DNA from: Bacteriovoracaceae bacterium UBA7695
GTDB lineage: Bacteria; Bdellovibrionota; Bacteriovoracia; Bacteriovoracales; Bacteriovoracaceae
NCBI GenBank assembly: GCA_002482685.1
Contig: DLGL01000081.1
Coordinates: forward strand, 19,844 to 28,621
Length of the DNA: 8,778 nucleotides
Reading direction: 5' to 3'
How positions within the stretch are numbered: position 1 is the stretch's first letter; every line of letters starts with the position of its first letter. Of the stretch, positions 5,979 through 8,778 are shown piece after piece. A program made the translations under genes and the position numbers. The notes under the pieces are model-generated. The model saw nothing but the letters and a program-made list of their open reading frames with translations, had not been told where the DNA came from and did no database searches.

Positions 5979-7148
5979 TTATTTAGCTCCTTTAGCGGCC
6001 GCCACTGCTTTTTGAGCAGCATCAGCGAGATCATTTGCAGCAGTGATCTTAAGACCTGATTCACTTAAAATTTTCTTCCCTAAAGCAACGTTAGTTCCTT
6101 CAAGACGAACAATAAGTGGAACTTGTAATCCCATCTCACGAGCAGCATCAACAACACCGTTAGCAATAATGTCACACTTCATAATTCCACCGAAGATGTT
6201 AACAAGAATAGCTTTAACGTTTTTATCTTCGAGAATGATTGAGAAAGCTTTTTGAACCGTCTCTTTAGTAGCTCCACCGCCCACGTCAAGGAAGTTGGCC
6301 GGAGTTCCGCCGTGAAGTTTTAGAATATCAAGTGTTCCCATCGCAAGACCGGCACCGTTTACAAGACACCCGATGTTTCCATCAAGTGAGATGTATGAAA
6401 GACCAAATTTACCAGCTTCAAGTTCCTGTGCTGATTCTTCAGTGATATCTCTCATCGCTTCGATTTCCGGGTGACGGAAAAGAGCGTTGTCATCAAAGTT
6501 AAGTTTTCCATCAAGAGCAAGAACATCGCCCGACTTTGTCGTAACAAGCGGGTTGATTTCTGCAATTGAGCAGTCTTTCTGAGTGTAGAGATTATAAAGA
6601 CCTTCAAAGAACTTGATCGCCTTCTTAAGAGTTTCCCCTTGAAGCCCTAGAGCGTAGCCAAGCTTGCGACCAACAGCAGGTGTGAAGCCTGTGGCCGGGT
6701 TGATGTGAGCTTTAATAATTTTTTCTGGAGTATCATGGGCCACTTTTTCAATGTCCATCCCACCCTCAATTGAAACCATGAAAGTGTTTTGTCCAGTTAC
6801 ACGGTCAAGAACGATTCCGCAGTAGTACTCATGATCAATGTCACAGCCCTGCTCGATCAAAACTTTCAGAACTTTTTTTCCTTCCGGACCCGTTTGGTGA
6901 GTTACAAGCTGCATACCCAAAATTTCTTTAGCGTATTTTTCAACTTCCTCAAGAGACTTGGCGAGTTTAACCCCACCGCCCTTACCACGCCCACCAGCAT
7001 GGATTTGTGCTTTCACAACCCAAACTTTAGTATCTAGTGTTTTTGCAACTTCTACTGCTTGTGCAGGAGTCTCAGCAATTCCGCCTTTTAAGACATTAAT
7101 GCCAAACTCGCGCATTAATTCTTTGGCCTGGTACTCATGAACGTTCAT
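5979..7148 (-). CDS. sucC: Succinyl-CoA synthetase, beta subunit
   Basis: The beta subunit has the ATP-grasp domain that binds ADP or GDP, plus a C-terminal CoA-ligase domain that contacts SucD. The 389 residues match E. coli SucC (388) almost position for position. Lys46 and the glycine-rich loop HAGGRGKGGG (50-59) bind nucleotide. Glu197, Asn199 and Asp213 (AEINPL and LALDGK) are the metal-binding residues. VNGAGLAMGTLD and VNIFGGIMKCD mark the ligase domain. AAKGAK closes the protein. The start at 7148 has AAGGAGA six bases upstream, and a near-consensus promoter lies about 45 bp upstream. ADP versus GDP preference cannot be told by eye. It is the first gene of sucC-sucD-ndk. Confidence 0.97.
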   Translation of the reverse strand: MNVHEYQAKELMREFGINVLKGGIAETPAQAVEVAKTLDTKVWVVKAQIHAGGRGKGGGVKLAKSLEEVEKYAKEILGMQLVTHQTGPEGKKVLKVLIEQGCDIDHEYYCGIVLDRVTGQNTFMVSIEGGMDIEKVAHDTPEKIIKAHINPATGFTPAVGRKLGYALGLQGETLKKAIKFFEGLYNLYTQKDCSIAEINPLVTTKSGDVLALDGKLNFDDNALFRHPEIEAMRDITEESAQELEAGKFGLSYISLDGNIGCLVNGAGLAMGTLDILKLHGGTPANFLDVGGGATKETVQKAFSIILEDKNVKAILVNIFGGIMKCDIIANGVVDAAREMGLQVPLIVRLEGTNVALGKKILSESGLKITAANDLADAAQKAVAAAKGAK

Positions 7149-7192
7149 AGGCTCTCCTTAAGAATCCAGAAAATATATAAGATATGGAAGGT

Positions 7193-7220
7193 ATTATAGG
7201 CATTTTCCCGGGTCTATCAA
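7193..7220 (-). promoter_or_regulatory. Near-consensus sigma70-type promoter of sucC-sucD-ndk
   Basis: On the minus strand TTGATA (7215-7220, five of six matches to TTGACA) is 16 bp from a perfect TATAAT (7193-7198). The expected start point is near 7186, giving a leader of about 37 nt before the sucC ATG. The spacer contains the palindrome CCCGGG. This is the best promoter in the window and fits a highly expressed TCA-cycle operon. Confidence 0.8.
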
Positions 7221-7275
7221 TCAAAAGCCTTGAAAAACTTAAGGCGTAAGGAGCATGATAGAGGCGCGAGGTGTT

Positions 7276-8148
7276 ATGAAAAAATATTTTGTTCTTCATC
7301 CGGCCGTTTTTAAACTCGATGGTGGTGCCATGTTTGGAATTATTCCAAAGCCACTATGGTCCAGAGCGATTCCTCCAGATGAACAGAACCGGATTCTTTT
7401 GAGTTTGCGTGTCATGTTAATTCAAACAAAAAACAAAAACATCCTTATAGATACAGGCATTGGTGACTATCACGGAAAAAAATTCGACGACCGCTTTGGG
7501 GTAGTAGGAGAGAAAAATCCCCTTCTTTTATTGCTGAAAGAAAAATTCAATCTGAATCCCTCAGATATAACGGACCTGATCATCTCACACTTACATTTTG
7601 ATCACGTTGGTGGACTTGGTTTTGATGACCCCCATAGATTGATTTTTCCACAAGCCGTCTTACATGTTCACCGTCAACATTATGACTACTCATTAAATCC
7701 AACGGCCAGAGACTCAGGATCTTTTCATTCTCAGTATTTTAAAGCACTACTTGAAGGGGCCGAGGCGGATGGTAAGGTTCACTGGCTATCTGGCCAAAGT
7801 GGTCTGATTTTAGAAGATGGACCGGATAAAATAAACTTTATGTGCTCTCACGGCCATACACCTTTTTTAGTTCATGCCTGGGATGAGAAATTCATTTATA
7901 TGGCAGATCTCGTTCCTACAGCTCACCATATCCCTATTCCATGGGTCATGGGCTATGACATTTCACCGGGACAGACGACAAAGGATAAAAAAGAGTTTTA
8001 TGACTTTATTGCAACCGAAAAGAAAGTCATGATTTTTGAGCATGATATGGAACACTGGGGTGCCACTATAGATTTAAAAAATGGAGACCCCCACATCCAT
8101 GAGCTCTTCACCGCTCAGGATGAAAAATCCATTGAGATTTTTACTTAA
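7276..8148 (+). CDS. Metallo-beta-lactamase-fold metallohydrolase
   Basis: A two-metal hydrolase of the MBL superfamily; the substrate is unknown. The full metal-site set is present, numbered from the chosen start: HLHFDH at 105-110 (His105, His107, Asp109, His110), His194 in SHGHTP, Asp211 in MADLVPT and His256 in FEHDMEH. IDTG at 58-61 is the usual beta-strand before the site. The length (290 residues) and overall layout resemble the AHL-lactonase-like group (AttM, AiiA, YtnP), but that is a resemblance only and many relatives have other substrates. No signal peptide is seen, so it is probably cytoplasmic. Two starts are possible. The ATG at 7255 has AAGGAG only one base away, too close for normal use. 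The ATG at 7276 has GAGG four bases upstream and begins MKKYFVLHPAVFKLDGG, which I prefer. The gene diverges from sucC and overlaps the gene on its right tail to tail by 8 bp. Confidence 0.85.
   Translation: MKKYFVLHPAVFKLDGGAMFGIIPKPLWSRAIPPDEQNRILLSLRVMLIQTKNKNILIDTGIGDYHGKKFDDRFGVVGEKNPLLLLLKEKFNLNPSDITDLIISHLHFDHVGGLGFDDPHRLIFPQAVLHVHRQHYDYSLNPTARDSGSFHSQYFKALLEGAEADGKVHWLSGQSGLILEDGPDKINFMCSHGHTPFLVHAWDEKFIYMADLVPTAHHIPIPWVMGYDISPGQTTKDKKEFYDFIATEKKVMIFEHDMEHWGATIDLKNGDPHIHELFTAQDEKSIEIFT
8123..8142. terminator. AT-rich hairpin at the convergent gene junction, possible two-way terminator
   Basis: AAAAATC (8123-8129) and GATTTTT (8136-8142) form a 7-bp inverted repeat with a 6-nt loop, exactly where the two facing genes end. 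Both strands read an A run, a stem and a T run, which is the pattern of a bidirectional terminator. However, the stem has only one G-C pair and would be weak. It lies inside the last codons of the hydrolase gene. Confidence 0.3.
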
Positions 8149-8778
8149 CCCTGTCTTCTGTGAGTTGAAGAATTTTTTCATTGAGATCGGTTTTCAGAAG
8201 TTCAAAGTCCCGCTTAACTTTGACCAGAATTTTTTTAAAGTCGCTTTTGCCTGGATTTTTCATCGACTGCAGCTCTTCAATTATTTTCATTGATGTAAGT
8301 CCGATATTTTTAGAGGTAAGACGAACAAGCTTCTCGTATGTCCTTTTAGTCTCCATTCCGCCCAAGCCGGATTTTTCGAGCTCCAGGAAATACTTCTCAT
8401 TCTGAATCACAAATTCGCTCAGTGTTCCGCCAAATTTCTGGGTATAGTTACTCACAGTGGACCTAAGCTCATTTTTAAAATTCTTAGGATTTGATTCGAT
8501 AAAATCGATGAGGTGCTGCTCAATTTGCATAGAAATGGCGAGCAGAGTTTGAAGCTTTTGCTGAAGGTCCTGCCAGAATAAGTCTTCTTGATTCTGACTT
8601 TGCAATTCCAGGTCCATTTTTTTCTTAACCAAAGCGTTGAGGACCTGAATGTATTCTAAATTACCTTTATGATACAACACAACTTTGACCCGCGAAATAT
8701 ATTCCTCGGCCGGCGCTTCAAGGAGATTACCCATTCTGGAAGGTAGAGTCCCCCATGTGCAATGAGATGCTTTTACAT
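8141..8778 (-). CDS. Unrecognised helical, coiled-coil-like protein (5' end missing)
   Basis: I do not recognise this protein. From the window edge to its stop the frame is open for 211 codons. It is rich in Lys, Glu, Leu and Gln, with heptad-like stretches around NALVKKKMDLELQSQNQ, FFWQ-like aromatic residues (DLFWQDLQQKLQTLL), and IIEELQSMKNPGKSDFKKIL near the end. This suggests long helices or a coiled coil with no membrane segment or signal peptide in view. An internal ATG at 8734 gives 197 residues but has no Shine-Dalgarno before it. The frame stays open upstream to the edge (reading VKASHCTWGTLPSR before that Met), so I treat the gene as truncated by the window. A start at 8734 cannot be excluded. 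Its stop lies inside the end of the facing hydrolase gene. Confidence 0.6.
   Translation of the reverse strand, partial: VKASHCTWGTLPSRMGNLLEAPAEEYISRVKVVLYHKGNLEYIQVLNALVKKKMDLELQSQNQEDLFWQDLQQKLQTLLAISMQIEQHLIDFIESNPKNFKNELRSTVSNYTQKFGGTLSEFVIQNEKYFLELEKSGLGGMETKRTYEKLVRLTSKNIGLTSMKIIEELQSMKNPGKSDFKKILVKVKRDFELLKTDLNEKILQLTEDRVK

Noticed and set aside
5979..6064. Longer sucD start upstream of 5977
   Set aside because: The extra residues are sucC coding sequence read in another frame; the ATG at 5977 has the right spacing from AAAGGAG and matches the family N-terminus.
7227..7245. Inverted repeat GCCTT / AAGGC ahead of the hydrolase gene
   Set aside because: The arms are only 5 bp with a 9-nt loop, which is common by chance in a leader; it is not supported by any other signal.
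1..8778. Search by eye for CRISPR arrays, tRNA or rRNA genes, insertion sequences, toxin-antitoxin pairs and defence genes
   Set aside because: No regularly spaced direct repeats, no cloverleaf with a CCA end, no transposase or integrase motifs and no such gene pairs were seen; almost all sequence is housekeeping coding DNA.

Overview
This 8.8 kb window looks like an ordinary chromosomal housekeeping region of a moderately AT-rich, Gram-negative-type bacterium: there is a predicted outer-membrane protein, strong Shine-Dalgarno sites and a CarD/CdnL-type transcription factor. CarD with a GluRS that lacks most of the usual zinc ligands, sucC-sucD-ndk, and small lineage-specific envelope proteins together suggest a Bdellovibrionota or other former deltaproteobacterial lineage. 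That placement is inference from memory, not a search result.

Layout, left to right. Positions 1-89 (minus) hold the first 29 codons of a secreted protein that runs off the left edge. Positions 224-3650 (minus) hold a probable carD-gltX-cysS transcription unit, read from right to left: an RNA polymerase-binding regulator followed by glutamyl- and cysteinyl-tRNA synthetases. Two exact inverted repeats lie in the leaders of this unit: a 10-bp-arm palindrome upstream of carD, and an 8-bp hairpin that buries the gltX Shine-Dalgarno. Positions 3837-4472 (minus) hold a small signal-peptide-bearing protein, probably an outer-membrane beta-barrel, with a hairpin after it. Positions 4653-7148 (minus) hold sucC-sucD-ndk. 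This unit starts from a near-consensus sigma70-type promoter (TTGATA, 16 bp, TATAAT) and ends at a clear intrinsic terminator. Diverging from sucC, a metallo-beta-lactamase-fold hydrolase lies at 7276-8148 on the plus strand. It meets, tail to tail with an 8-bp overlap, an unrecognised helical protein on the minus strand that runs off the right edge.

How the genes work together. SucCD makes ATP or GTP from succinyl-CoA and Ndk equalises nucleoside triphosphate pools, so the sucCD-ndk unit forms one energy and nucleotide module. CarD and the two synthetases link transcription initiation to translation capacity.

I found no tRNA, rRNA, CRISPR array, insertion sequence, phage gene or defence system. 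No gene-free stretch exceeds 300 bases. The points most worth a second look are the two leader inverted repeats, the unrecognised right-edge protein and the MBL-fold hydrolase of unknown substrate. I see no convincing new multi-gene system here.
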